DNA of 15,188 nt. Origin: Candidatus Gastranaerophilales bacterium (GTDB lineage Bacteria > Cyanobacteriota > Vampirovibrionia > Gastranaerophilales > Gastranaerophilaceae). Both the position numbers and the translations under genes were made by a program. The stretch spans positions 1 to 15,188 of the forward strand of contig CAAHDT010000038.1 in assembly GCA_900770525.1 (NCBI GenBank), given 5' to 3'. Positions 1 to 5,802 of the stretch are shown here, piece after piece (position 1 is the first letter of the stretch; the number at the start of each line of letters is the position of its first letter). A model generated the notes under the pieces. The model saw only the letters and a program-made list of their open reading frames with translations. It searched no databases and was not told the origin of the DNA.

Positions 1-242
1 AAGTGTGTTTGTAGTTCGTCCACAAATGCGTCTGTACTATCATTAGGACCTATAAGGTTTAGTCGTGCCATCTTTTCGGTGGCTAATGAAAATTTATACT
101 GAACTGTTCTTGATTGTTCCGCCCTTATGCGTGATTGGATATTGGTCAATAGGGCAGGTAGCGTCAGTGCTGCGACTACGCCGATTATGCCAAGGGTGAT
201 AAGGACTTCGGCGAGGGTGAAAGCTGCGTGTTTCTGCTTCAT
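1..242 (-). CDS. Type IV prepilin-like protein (N-terminal part, cut by window edge)
   Basis: This is a pilin or pseudopilin, a fibre subunit or minor component that is processed by prepilin peptidase and assembled at the inner membrane. The frame read from the ATG at 242 gives a short basic leader (MKQKHAA) followed by FTLAEVLITLGIIGVVAALT. That is the class III signal: Phe at mature +1, Glu at +5, then one hydrophobic helix. The residue before Phe is Ala rather than the usual Gly, a variation I recall in pilin-like proteins of this lineage. About 80 codons are visible and the gene runs off the window at base 1, so its C-terminal domain and exact class are unknown. A run of seven G lies 6 nt upstream of the ATG and is the only purine-rich candidate for ribosome binding. 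The same frame stays open for 81 codons upstream of this ATG (see findings), so a longer product cannot be excluded. Confidence 0.85.
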   Translation of the reverse strand, partial: MKQKHAAFTLAEVLITLGIIGVVAALTLPALLTNIQSRIRAEQSRTVQYKFSLATEKMARLNLIGPNDSTDAFVDELQTH

Positions 243-263
243 TCTACGCCCCCCCGCAACATC

Positions 264-331
264 GTCATCCTGAACTTGTTTCAGGATCTGACCACTGGTA
301 TGTTCTTGCAAATGGTCGTATTGTGTTTCGG
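264..331. repeat. Truncated copy of the GTCATCCTGAA hairpin repeat
   Basis: These 68 bases align without gaps to 716-783. The first 26 bases are identical and the rest match mostly, with scattered substitutions. The right half of the element, present at 784-877, is missing here. The minus-strand reading of the conserved core (ILKQVQDD) is in frame with the prepilin gene, whose ATG lies 22 bases from the copy's edge. Confidence 0.8.
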
Positions 332-375
332 ATGTCATAACTGCTTGATGAGAGTCCAATCGACCCATCACCCCA

Positions 376-400
376 TCCCCTCTCCCGCTGGTAGAGGGGC
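376..400. repeat. Short GC-rich hairpin unit
   Basis: A CCCCTCT arm is followed about 8 bases later by a TAGAGGGG arm, forming a compact hairpin. The surrounding sequence resembles the dispersed palindromic units with CCCTCTCCC...GGGAGAGGG arms found in many bacterial genomes. It lies inside the stop-free frame upstream of the prepilin ATG. Confidence 0.5.
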
Positions 401-486
401 TTTGAACCCTTTTTTCTGCTTGACTGCTTTCTACTTGACTGTGTTGTGAATCGCCCAAAACCTTGTCATTACGGCTTAGAAGAGTA

Positions 487-496
487 CCCCCCCCCC
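487..496. repeat. Ten-base homopolymeric C tract (G on the minus strand)
   Basis: Ten consecutive C are flanked by A on the left and G on the right. Tracts of this length are prone to slipped-strand changes in length. On the minus strand the tract lies at the end of a short open frame. One extra G would join that frame to the one that runs stop-free into the prepilin gene. Whether either frame upstream is translated is unknown. Confidence 0.8.
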
Positions 497-715
497 GAAA
501 ACCGCTCTATGACTGGTTTTCAGCGCTTTCTTAATTCTTTCAATCATTCTTAATCCTCTCGTTTTCTTTGTTACTTTGTTGGTCTGGAAAGCCCAACCTA
601 TTGTACGTTTCTGCTTATCTATACGCCCTCGCGCTAAACGGCACCGTTCGCACCAACAACGAAAACTCAACGTTTCCGTTGATTGTTGCTCAACTTTCTG
701 CCTTTGCTCGGGCTT

Positions 716-877
716 GTCATCCTGAACTTGTTTCAGGATCTAGCCACTAGTATATTCTTGCTGGTAGTCGTTTTGTGTTACGGTTACTATAAATACTTGA
801 AGATGGCTAGATTCTGAATAGTCTGAAAAATCTCTTTTCGCTTTGCTCAAAGGATTTTTCTAGCCTTTCAGAATGAC
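716..877. repeat. Complete hairpin repeat element with imperfect inverted ends
   Basis: The 162-bp element starts GTCATCCTGAA and ends TTCAGAATGAC, inverted ends matching at 10 of 11 positions. Two further inverted pairs are nested inside. Bases 731-746 pair with 804-819 (14 of 16), and 811-832 pair with 853-874 (about 17 of 22) around a T/C-rich loop. Transcribed RNA could therefore fold into a multi-stem structure. A truncated copy lies at 264-331 and a relative begins at 15036. It resembles a MITE or REP-type palindromic unit: there is no coding capacity and no transposase nearby. No target-site duplication is evident at its borders. Confidence 0.7.
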
Positions 878-955
878 AGTATCAATTATATTGACATTTT
901 TTATTATAACCTACTTTCCACTTTTCCGCAAGAGTCGTTGTATTTTACTTACTAC

Positions 956-983
956 TTGAAATTAAAACTTGAAGGTATATACT
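956..983 (+). promoter_or_regulatory. Probable sigma-70-type promoter of pgi
   Basis: TTGAAA at 956-961 is separated by 16 bases from TATACT at 978-983. Transcription would start near 990, giving a leader of about 60 bases before the pgi ATG. A TTGACA at 891-896 lacks a properly spaced -10 box and was not chosen. Confidence 0.55.
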
Positions 984-1051
984 ATGTATAGGTTAGGGGC
1001 TCAAATACCGTGCCCGAATTTATTAGATGAGGTTATTGGAGAGGGTTACAA

Positions 1052-2440
1052 ATGATTAAATTAAGCTATAACAATGCTGACATTGCGAAAGTTGGAGAGG
1101 AAAACGGATTAGACTTAAACAGAGAATTTGCCAACTATCAAGACACAATAAAGCATATTATAGCTAATCTTAATCAGAGAAAAGACAAACCCGGTCAATG
1201 GCTTCAATGGATGAATCTTGGTTACAATGAAGAAACGTTATGGTATGTTAAAGAATATGCCTCTATGGTTCAAGGTCGTTTTGAAAACATTCTAGTCTTA
1301 GGAATAGGTGGCTCTGCTCTTGGCGGAATCGCCGCTACAGAAGCCCTACTAAAACCTTACTGGAACCAGCTTTCAGAAGAACAACGTAACGGTTTCCCTA
1401 GAATATTTTTCCTTGACAACATTGACCCTGACACAATGACAGGTTTACTTGATTATTTAGATTTAAGCAAAACCCTCGTAAACGTTATCACAAAATCCGG
1501 TGATACCGCAGAAACAATGGCGCAGTTCTTAATCGTAAAAGACAGATTGGAAAAAGAACTCGGCGATAATTACAGGTACAATGTCGTTGCGACAACCGAC
1601 AAAAAAACAGGTATTTTAAGACAAATCGCAGAACAAGAAGGGTACAAAACTTTCGTTGTTCCTGACGATGTTGGCGGAAGATTTTCGGTATTCTCTGCCG
1701 TTGGCTTTTTACCATTAGCCCTTGTCGGCATTGATATTGACTCTATCGTGAACGGTATTAAAGACATGGATTTAGCTCTTAAAAATACCGATATTCACGA
1801 AAATATCGCGGCTCAAAATGCCCTAATACATTACTTGCTAGATACTAAAAAGGGCAAACATATTTCAGTTATGATGCCGTATTCAAGCAAGCTAAAATTC
1901 GTTGCTGATTGGTATGTTCAATTATGGGCTGAATCTTTAGGCAAAAACAAGGATAAAGACGGAAATGATGTTCAAATCGGACAAACTCCAATCAAAGCAC
2001 TTGGTGCAACAGATCAGCATTCCCAAATTCAACTATACAATGAAGGTCCAAACGACAAAGTTATCAGCTTTATTCGAGTTGGAGAATTTGACAACAATCT
2101 TGAAATTCCAAACATCTTTGAATACACAGGTATCGGTTATTTAGGTGGGAAAACAATGAACCAGCTAATAAATGCCGAAGCAGACTCAACAAAAGTTGCC
2201 CTAACCGACTACAACAGACCAAATATTACAATAACTTTAGACAAAGTTGACGGTTATCATATCGGACAACTATTATATATGTTTGAAGTTCAAACCGCAA
2301 TTGCCGGAGAATTATATAATATCAATGCATTCAACCAACCTGGTGTAGAGCAAGCTAAAAATTATACCTACGCCTTAATGGGGCGTGCAGGGTATGAAGA
2401 ATCTGCGCACACCTTACAAGAAAAAATGGTTAACGCATAG
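1052..2440 (+). CDS. pgi: Glucose-6-phosphate isomerase
   Basis: The enzyme interconverts glucose 6-phosphate and fructose 6-phosphate in the cytoplasm, serving glycolysis and gluconeogenesis. Its 462 residues fit the bacterial short form of the family (around 450). The sugar-phosphate-binding loop GIGGSALGG begins at residue 84. The first family signature, DVGGRFSVFSAVG, has its GGR at 208-210. The second, FNQPGVEQAK, spans 427-436 and ends in the conserved catalytic-site Lys. WAESLGK and the DQHSQ histidine between the two signatures supply the other expected active-site residues. The ATG is preceded at good distance by GGAGAGG. A putative promoter lies at 956-983. No terminator is visible after the stop, and a new promoter-like site follows immediately, so the genes downstream may be transcribed both by read-through and separately. 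Confidence 0.97.
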   Translation: MIKLSYNNADIAKVGEENGLDLNREFANYQDTIKHIIANLNQRKDKPGQWLQWMNLGYNEETLWYVKEYASMVQGRFENILVLGIGGSALGGIAATEALLKPYWNQLSEEQRNGFPRIFFLDNIDPDTMTGLLDYLDLSKTLVNVITKSGDTAETMAQFLIVKDRLEKELGDNYRYNVVATTDKKTGILRQIAEQEGYKTFVVPDDVGGRFSVFSAVGFLPLALVGIDIDSIVNGIKDMDLALKNTDIHENIAAQNALIHYLLDTKKGKHISVMMPYSSKLKFVADWYVQLWAESLGKNKDKDGNDVQIGQTPIKALGATDQHSQIQLYNEGPNDKVISFIRVGEFDNNLEIPNIFEYTGIGYLGGKTMNQLINAEADSTKVALTDYNRPNITITLDKVDGYHIGQLLYMFEVQTAIAGELYNINAFNQPGVEQAKNYTYALMGRAGYEESAHTLQEKMVNA

Positions 2441-2442
2441 GA

Positions 2443-2472
2443 TTGCTTTTTTAGATTAATAAATTATATAAT
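2443..2472 (+). promoter_or_regulatory. Probable promoter placing transcription start at the ATG of the next gene
   Basis: TTGCTT at 2443-2448, an 18-base spacer and a perfect TATAAT at 2467-2472 lie just after the pgi stop. The ATG of the following gene is at 2478, five bases past the -10 box and about where transcription should begin. No Shine-Dalgarno sequence precedes that ATG, so a leaderless mRNA is likely. Confidence 0.5.
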
Positions 2473-2477
2473 AAAGT

Positions 2478-2981
2478 ATGTTTAAGTTTTTTAAAATAAT
2501 TTTTATTATAGCCATGTTTGTGGCATTCCCATCTTTTGCAATCGCAGAACAAGTACAAACTCTATCTGCCGGAATTTCTCTAAACGAACAAATCCCCGTA
2601 GATTTAATGGGAACTTGGCGAGTTGCCTCCGTCCTAAAAGAAACAGATTCTCCTGCCAATTTCAAAAAAATGGGGATAGATATATGGAACTTATCTAAAA
2701 CAGGTAACGTCATTACTCTCAGTAACCCTTTTACAGGAGCTACAGCATCCATTGAGGTTACATACGTAAAAAACAACAATATAAAATTTTCTAAAAGAGG
2801 GACTTATGACAGGCAAAATTTGGAAGATACGGTTGAACTAACTCTTATTGGAGATAAGTTTAAAGGAACGAATTACTTAAAACTTGATACGGTAGAAAAT
2901 GGAACCACAATGAAATCGAAGAGTGCGACATATGTTTTACGAGGAGAAAAGATTTCAGGTTCAAGTGTAATTGAGAAGTAA
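2478..2981 (+). CDS. Sec-exported hypothetical protein
   Basis: I do not recognise a family with certainty. The 167-residue protein begins with a clear signal peptide: MFKFFK, a hydrophobic core to about residue 18, then PSFAIA, with likely cleavage after residue 23. The mature part is mostly polar and beta-prone. It includes a 'LMGTWRVASVLKETDSPANF' segment similar in style to lipocalin-like or META-type small barrels (...GTW..), followed by repeated strand-like stretches ending in ATYVLRGEKISG. No cysteine is present, so a direct thiol role with its neighbour trxB is unlikely. It ends 14 bases before trxB and could be co-transcribed with it. No Shine-Dalgarno precedes the ATG, but a TATAAT lies five bases upstream. 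A minus-strand frame covers part of the same DNA but lacks any such features. Confidence 0.8.
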   Translation: MFKFFKIIFIIAMFVAFPSFAIAEQVQTLSAGISLNEQIPVDLMGTWRVASVLKETDSPANFKKMGIDIWNLSKTGNVITLSNPFTGATASIEVTYVKNNNIKFSKRGTYDRQNLEDTVELTLIGDKFKGTNYLKLDTVENGTTMKSKSATYVLRGEKISGSSVIEK

Positions 2982-2995
2982 GTTGAGGATTTTTT

Positions 2996-3946
2996 ATGAG
3001 TAAATATGAATTTGACACCATAATTTTAGGTGGAGGTCCGGCAGGATTGTCAGCCGGAATTTATGCAAGCAGAGGAGCTGTTTCCACTGCAATAGTTGAC
3101 GTGAATATGTTTGGCGGTCAACCATCAAATTATCTCGAATTAGAAAACTACCCAGGATTTTCCCACATTGGTGGTTTTGACTTAATGGAAAAATTTGAAG
3201 AACATGCCGATAAATTCGGGATACAAAAATTTCCGATGCAAGAAATTGAGAGTGTTAACCTGATTTCAACTCCAAAAGTTATCAAAACAAAAGAACACGA
3301 ATTTTTAGCAAAAACAATTATCATTGCAACAGGCGCCCAACCAATGAAACTCGGAGTTGTGGGCGAAAAAGAATTTGTCGGGCGTGGGGTAAGTTATTGT
3401 GCCGTTTGTGACGGAGCATTTTATAAAGATAAAATTGTCGCAGTTGTCGGAGGCGGAAACGCAGCCTTAGAAGAGGCAATGTATCTTACAAAATTCGCTC
3501 AAAAAGTTTATATTATACATAGAAGAGATGAACTTCGCGCAGATAAAATTGTTCAAGAAAGAGCATTCAAAAACAGTAAAATAGAATTTGTATGGAACAG
3601 TGTTGTAGAAGAGATAAAAGGGCAAGACTCAGTAAATGCAGTGGTTCTAAAAAATACTAAAACGAATCATTGTGAAACTCTAAATGTAGATGGAGTCTTC
3701 CCATATATCGGCATGACACCAAATGTAGACTTATTCAACGGACAACTGGAACAAGATGCCAAAGGATTTATAATAACTACACCTACGATGCAAACGTCAG
3801 TTGATGGAGTTTTTGCGGTTGGAGATGTCCGAAACACCCCACTCAGACAAGTTATAACAGCAGCAGCAGACGGAGCCGTAGGCGCAGTTTATGCGGTTAA
3901 ATACCTAGAAACCCTAACACCAGAACCTACAAAAGTGATGGGATAG
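2996..3946 (+). CDS. trxB: Thioredoxin-disulfide reductase
   Basis: This flavoenzyme passes electrons from NADPH through FAD and a redox disulfide to thioredoxin in the cytoplasm. Its 316 residues match the usual low-molecular-weight form. The FAD-binding GGGPAGLSAG starts at residue 12 and the redox-active CAVC is at 135-138, within SYCAVCDGAFY. The NADPH fold has GGGNAALEEA from 152 and the phosphate-binding HRR at 175-177. The FAD-binding VFAVGDVR and the RQVITAAADGA helix close the protein. The NADP-fold motif has Asn-Ala where many homologues have Asp-Ser; I read this as a tolerated variant, since the HRR is intact. A TGAGG ribosome site precedes the ATG, 14 bases after the upstream gene. 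A ferredoxin- or ferredoxin-NADP-linked homologue is less likely given HRR and CxxC. Confidence 0.95.
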   Translation: MSKYEFDTIILGGGPAGLSAGIYASRGAVSTAIVDVNMFGGQPSNYLELENYPGFSHIGGFDLMEKFEEHADKFGIQKFPMQEIESVNLISTPKVIKTKEHEFLAKTIIIATGAQPMKLGVVGEKEFVGRGVSYCAVCDGAFYKDKIVAVVGGGNAALEEAMYLTKFAQKVYIIHRRDELRADKIVQERAFKNSKIEFVWNSVVEEIKGQDSVNAVVLKNTKTNHCETLNVDGVFPYIGMTPNVDLFNGQLEQDAKGFIITTPTMQTSVDGVFAVGDVRNTPLRQVITAAADGAVGAVYAVKYLETLTPEPTKVMG

Positions 3947-4021
3947 TAGACAATATTTTAAATATAACTTACCGGAATCGCCCTAGCCTCTTTAGTTAGA
4001 GGAATAACACATATTTGCACC

Positions 4022-4068
4022 TTAATTATGATAAATCTAAAATGAGATTTTAGATTTATCATAATTAA
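4022..4068. terminator. Perfect 22-bp palindrome between convergent genes, probable bidirectional terminator
   Basis: The left arm (4022-4043) and right arm (4047-4068) are perfect reverse complements separated by only three bases (GAG). The site lies between the ends of trxB and the minus-strand ATPase gene, where a shared terminator is expected. The stem is almost entirely A and T. The A/T runs next to the loop and at the arm ends are weak U-tracts, so its efficiency is uncertain, and a protein-binding site is the main alternative. Confidence 0.55.
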
Positions 4069-4080
4069 TAACTAGGTCTG

Positions 4081-5349
4081 TTACTTTTTCTTGCCAATTA
4101 GCCAGTCAAAAACGTTTATACGTTTGATACCTTCGTTTTCACCTTCGCCTAAATCTGTAGTTAGCAAAAACTTCGGATAATTGTTCTTGATTTTTTCTAA
4201 TGAAGCAAGTTCTCGTTCCAATGTTTCATCATTTAAAACATTTAATGCAACTTGATAATATTCTACCGTATTATTCTTTGTTGCAACAAAATCAACCTCT
4301 GCGTTATAGCATTTACCGACATTGACTTTGTAACCTCGTCTTATAAGCTCTAAGTAAACAACATTTTCTAAAATATGACCAAAATCCCTATCAGAGCTGT
4401 TTAAAATAGCATTTCTTAAGCCGATATCGGCAACATAGTATTTTGAGTTGGTATTTAATATTCGTTTGCCTTTTATGTCATATTGGTCGCACTTATAAAG
4501 CAAATAACTGTCTAAAAGTCCTTTTAGATATGTGTCTATTGTTGGTGCAGAAACACTATAACCAAATGATTTCAGCCCGCGTTCTATATTTCTCAACGAA
4601 GTTTCGTTACCAATATTATCAAACATGTAACGAATTACAGAATCTAGTTTATTAGTGTTGTTGATATTATATCTTTGTACAATATCTTTTTGCACTGTGT
4701 TTAAATAAACAGTGTTCAGTAAATAATCATTAATCAATTCCATATCAGAATTAAACTTAATAGTTTGAGGGAAACCGCTTTCTTTAATATATTTCAGATA
4801 AATTTCCTGTAATGGCAGTGCTTGTGTGTCTTTTGGTAATGAGCTATAGAATTCTGCAAACGAAAAAGGCTGCATTTTTATTTCAATATACCTACCTCCA
4901 AAAGAGTTTGCTAAATCACCTGAAAACATATAAGCATTTGAACCCGTCAAATAGACATCAATATTAGGTTGTAGTCTTAGTGCATTTGCAACATTTTGCC
5001 AATTTTCTAACAACTGTATTTCATCAATGAATACGTAATTCATTTTGTTTTCTTGCAGTTTTGACAAAATATAATCCAACAGTTTTTCATAACCTACTAA
5101 AATGTTTTTATTGTTGTATTCAAGCCCAATTTTTCTTGTTGTAATGATATCTTCCAAATTTATACTTACAATTTGGCTTTCGTTGATACCATCTTCTTTT
5201 AATAACTCATTTTGAAAAAGAACAAATAATTTAGATTTACCGCATCTTCTTACACCGGTAATTATTTTTACTAAATCCTCTTGATTTTTCCACTGATTTA
5301 ATTTCTTTATATATTCAGGTCTGTTAATAAGTTTTTCATTGTCGGTCAT
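4081..5349 (-). CDS. AAA-type ATP-binding protein with DUF4143 C-terminal domain
   Basis: The 422-residue protein belongs to the widespread 'ATP-binding protein, AAA_14 plus DUF4143' family, whose cellular role is not established. The Walker A loop GVRRCGKS is at 32-39. Walker B is YVFIDEIQ, with Asp109 and Glu110. A TGSNA sensor-like motif and the FGGRY...PFSFAEF stretch follow, as in the family. The C-terminal DUF4143 portion contains YYVADIGLRNAIL, GHILENVVYLELIRRGY and a nuclease-fold-like EVDF (Glu351, Asp353) followed by YYQVA. I see the motif arrangement but cannot say whether the nuclease-like site is active. GGAG lies 8 bases before the ATG. The gene is isolated, has its own promoter, and sits between trxB and a recombinase relic at tRNA-Glu, which suggests acquisition by transfer. 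Family members often appear in accessory DNA; a defence or toxin-antitoxin role is speculation. Confidence 0.9.
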   Translation of the reverse strand: MTDNEKLINRPEYIKKLNQWKNQEDLVKIITGVRRCGKSKLFVLFQNELLKEDGINESQIVSINLEDIITTRKIGLEYNNKNILVGYEKLLDYILSKLQENKMNYVFIDEIQLLENWQNVANALRLQPNIDVYLTGSNAYMFSGDLANSFGGRYIEIKMQPFSFAEFYSSLPKDTQALPLQEIYLKYIKESGFPQTIKFNSDMELINDYLLNTVYLNTVQKDIVQRYNINNTNKLDSVIRYMFDNIGNETSLRNIERGLKSFGYSVSAPTIDTYLKGLLDSYLLYKCDQYDIKGKRILNTNSKYYVADIGLRNAILNSSDRDFGHILENVVYLELIRRGYKVNVGKCYNAEVDFVATKNNTVEYYQVALNVLNDETLERELASLEKIKNNYPKFLLTTDLGEGENEGIKRINVFDWLIGKKK

Positions 5350-5372
5350 AATATTAGCTCCATTATGTTTTT

Positions 5373-5401
5373 ATTATACTTTACAATAATAAAAAAATCA
5401 A
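5373..5401 (-). promoter_or_regulatory. Probable promoter of the AAA/DUF4143 gene
   Basis: On the minus strand, TTGATT (5401-5396) is followed after 17 bases by a perfect TATAAT (5378-5373). Transcription would begin about 20 bases before the ATG at 5349. The operator-like palindromes at 5417-5453 lie just upstream of the -35 box. Confidence 0.6.
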
Positions 5402-5416
5402 CAAAATGCAAAATGT

Positions 5417-5453
5417 ATTTTACAAAATTAAAATTATTTTGATTTTGCAAAAT
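5417..5453. promoter_or_regulatory. Paired ATTTT-NN-AAAAT palindromes, operator-like
   Basis: ATTTTACAAAAT (5417-5428) and ATTTTGCAAAAT (5442-5453) are near-identical 12-base palindromes whose centres are 25 bases apart. A related half-palindromic stretch, AAAATGCAAAAT, lies at 5403-5414. They lie 16 bases or more upstream of the ATPase promoter. Two similar palindromes on one face of the helix are typical of dimeric regulators, but the local base composition is extremely A/T-rich, so chance cannot be excluded. Confidence 0.35.
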
Positions 5454-5472
5454 GAAATTTTAGACGTTTATT

Positions 5473-5577
5473 TTAATTGTTCTTATACTGTTTGGTCAGG
5501 TTATAAAAACTTGTTGGCTTTAAATTTAACTGTTTCATTGTTTCTCTGACTGTAATAGCACCAGGTAATAATGTATA
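5473..5577 (-). pseudogene. Serine recombinase (resolvase) C-terminal relic
   Basis: The minus-strand frame ending in TAA at 5473-5475 reads PGAITVRETMKQLNLKPTSF followed by YNLTKQYKNN. This matches the DNA-binding helix-turn-helix tail of serine recombinases of the type 'G-ITA..AM..LGLKPNTFYR.VKEYE'. Only about 34 codons remain. The frame is closed by a stop just upstream, and there is no catalytic domain, start codon or ribosome site. It lies between the tRNA-Glu terminator and the ATPase promoter, the position expected for the leftover of an element inserted on the 3' side of a tRNA gene. The identification rests on one short domain recognised by eye. Confidence 0.6.
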
Positions 5578-5594
5578 TTTAAAAAATTAAACAC

Positions 5595-5620
5595 TAAAAA
5601 AGCCACGCTATACGTGGCTT
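5595..5620 (-). terminator. Rho-independent terminator of tRNA-Glu
   Basis: On the minus strand, AAGCCACG and CGTGGCTT form an 8-bp stem with a 5-base loop, followed by a run of T. The stem starts 7 bases past the encoded CCA of the tRNA. Confidence 0.85.
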
Positions 5621-5626
5621 ATTAAA

Positions 5627-5702
5627 TGGTACCCCCAAGCGAATTCGAATCGCTGTCTACACCGTGAAAGGGTGTTGTCCTAGGCCTCTAGACGATGGGG
5701 GC
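5627..5702 (-). tRNA. tRNA-Glu (anticodon UUC)
   Basis: The 76-base gene runs from G at 5702 to an encoded CCA at 5629-5627. The acceptor GCCCCCA pairs with TGGGGGT (first pair G-U). The D region is TCGTCTAGAGGCCTAGGAC. The anticodon arm ACACC-CTTTCAC-GGTGT carries UUC at 5668-5666, and the T arm is AGCGA-TTCGAAT-TCGCT. The acceptor and D-arm sequence matches what I recall of cyanobacterial and chloroplast tRNA-Glu, which also serves as substrate for 5-aminolevulinate synthesis; whether that pathway exists here is not visible. It has its own promoter upstream and terminator downstream. Confidence 0.96.
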
Positions 5703-5723
5703 TTAAGTCTTTCGACAAAATCT

Positions 5724-5752
5724 ATATTACATGAAACAAATTTAAATGTCAA
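5724..5752 (-). promoter_or_regulatory. Strong promoter of tRNA-Glu
   Basis: A perfect TTGACA (5752-5747, minus strand), an exact 17-base spacer and TAATAT (5729-5724) place transcription start about 15 bases before the tRNA 5' end. This is the closest match to a consensus promoter in the window. Confidence 0.85.
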
Positions 5753-5802
5753 CAACTTTCTTTTATTTTTTTGTTTTTTATTTTTTAGGCTTATTACGTG
5801 AG

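Larger units (their letters stand above)
243..1051. other. Gene-poor, repeat-rich intergenic region between prepilin and pgi
   Basis: I see no convincing complete gene here. The stretch holds a 7-C tract (249-255), a truncated repeat copy (264-331), a C-rich hairpin near 376-400, a 10-C tract (487-496), a complete hairpin repeat (716-877) and the pgi promoter (956-983). Its base composition is visibly more GC-rich than the genes to its right up to about 720. Short open frames exist on both strands but lack a family resemblance or a good ribosome site. Confidence 0.7.

Noticed and set aside
228..449. Plus-strand open frame across the first repeat copy
   Set aside because: It lies antisense to the prepilin start and is made mostly of repeat sequence, with no ribosome site.
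476..670. Minus-strand 64-codon open frame beside the C tract
   Set aside because: It has only a TTG start, no ribosome site and no family resemblance, and it ends in the homopolymer. It is discussed as part of the tract finding but not called as a gene.
568..750. Plus-strand frame ending in a PELVSGSS-like peptide
   Set aside because: The peptide is the translation of the dispersed repeat, a common false gene tail in many genomes.
891..896. Perfect TTGACA upstream of pgi
   Set aside because: No -10 box lies 16-18 bases downstream; the site at 956-983 fits better.
2456..2779. Minus-strand frame opposite the exported protein
   Set aside because: The plus-strand frame has a clean signal peptide and fits the spacing to trxB; this one has no recognisable feature.
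3987..4002. CCTCT/AGAGG hairpin after trxB
   Set aside because: Five base pairs with no following T run is too weak to call a terminator.
3947..4080. A duplicated tRNA-Glu 3' end as island attachment site
   Set aside because: I looked for the T-arm and acceptor sequence here and found only an eight-base partial resemblance (GGAATCGC), too short to call.
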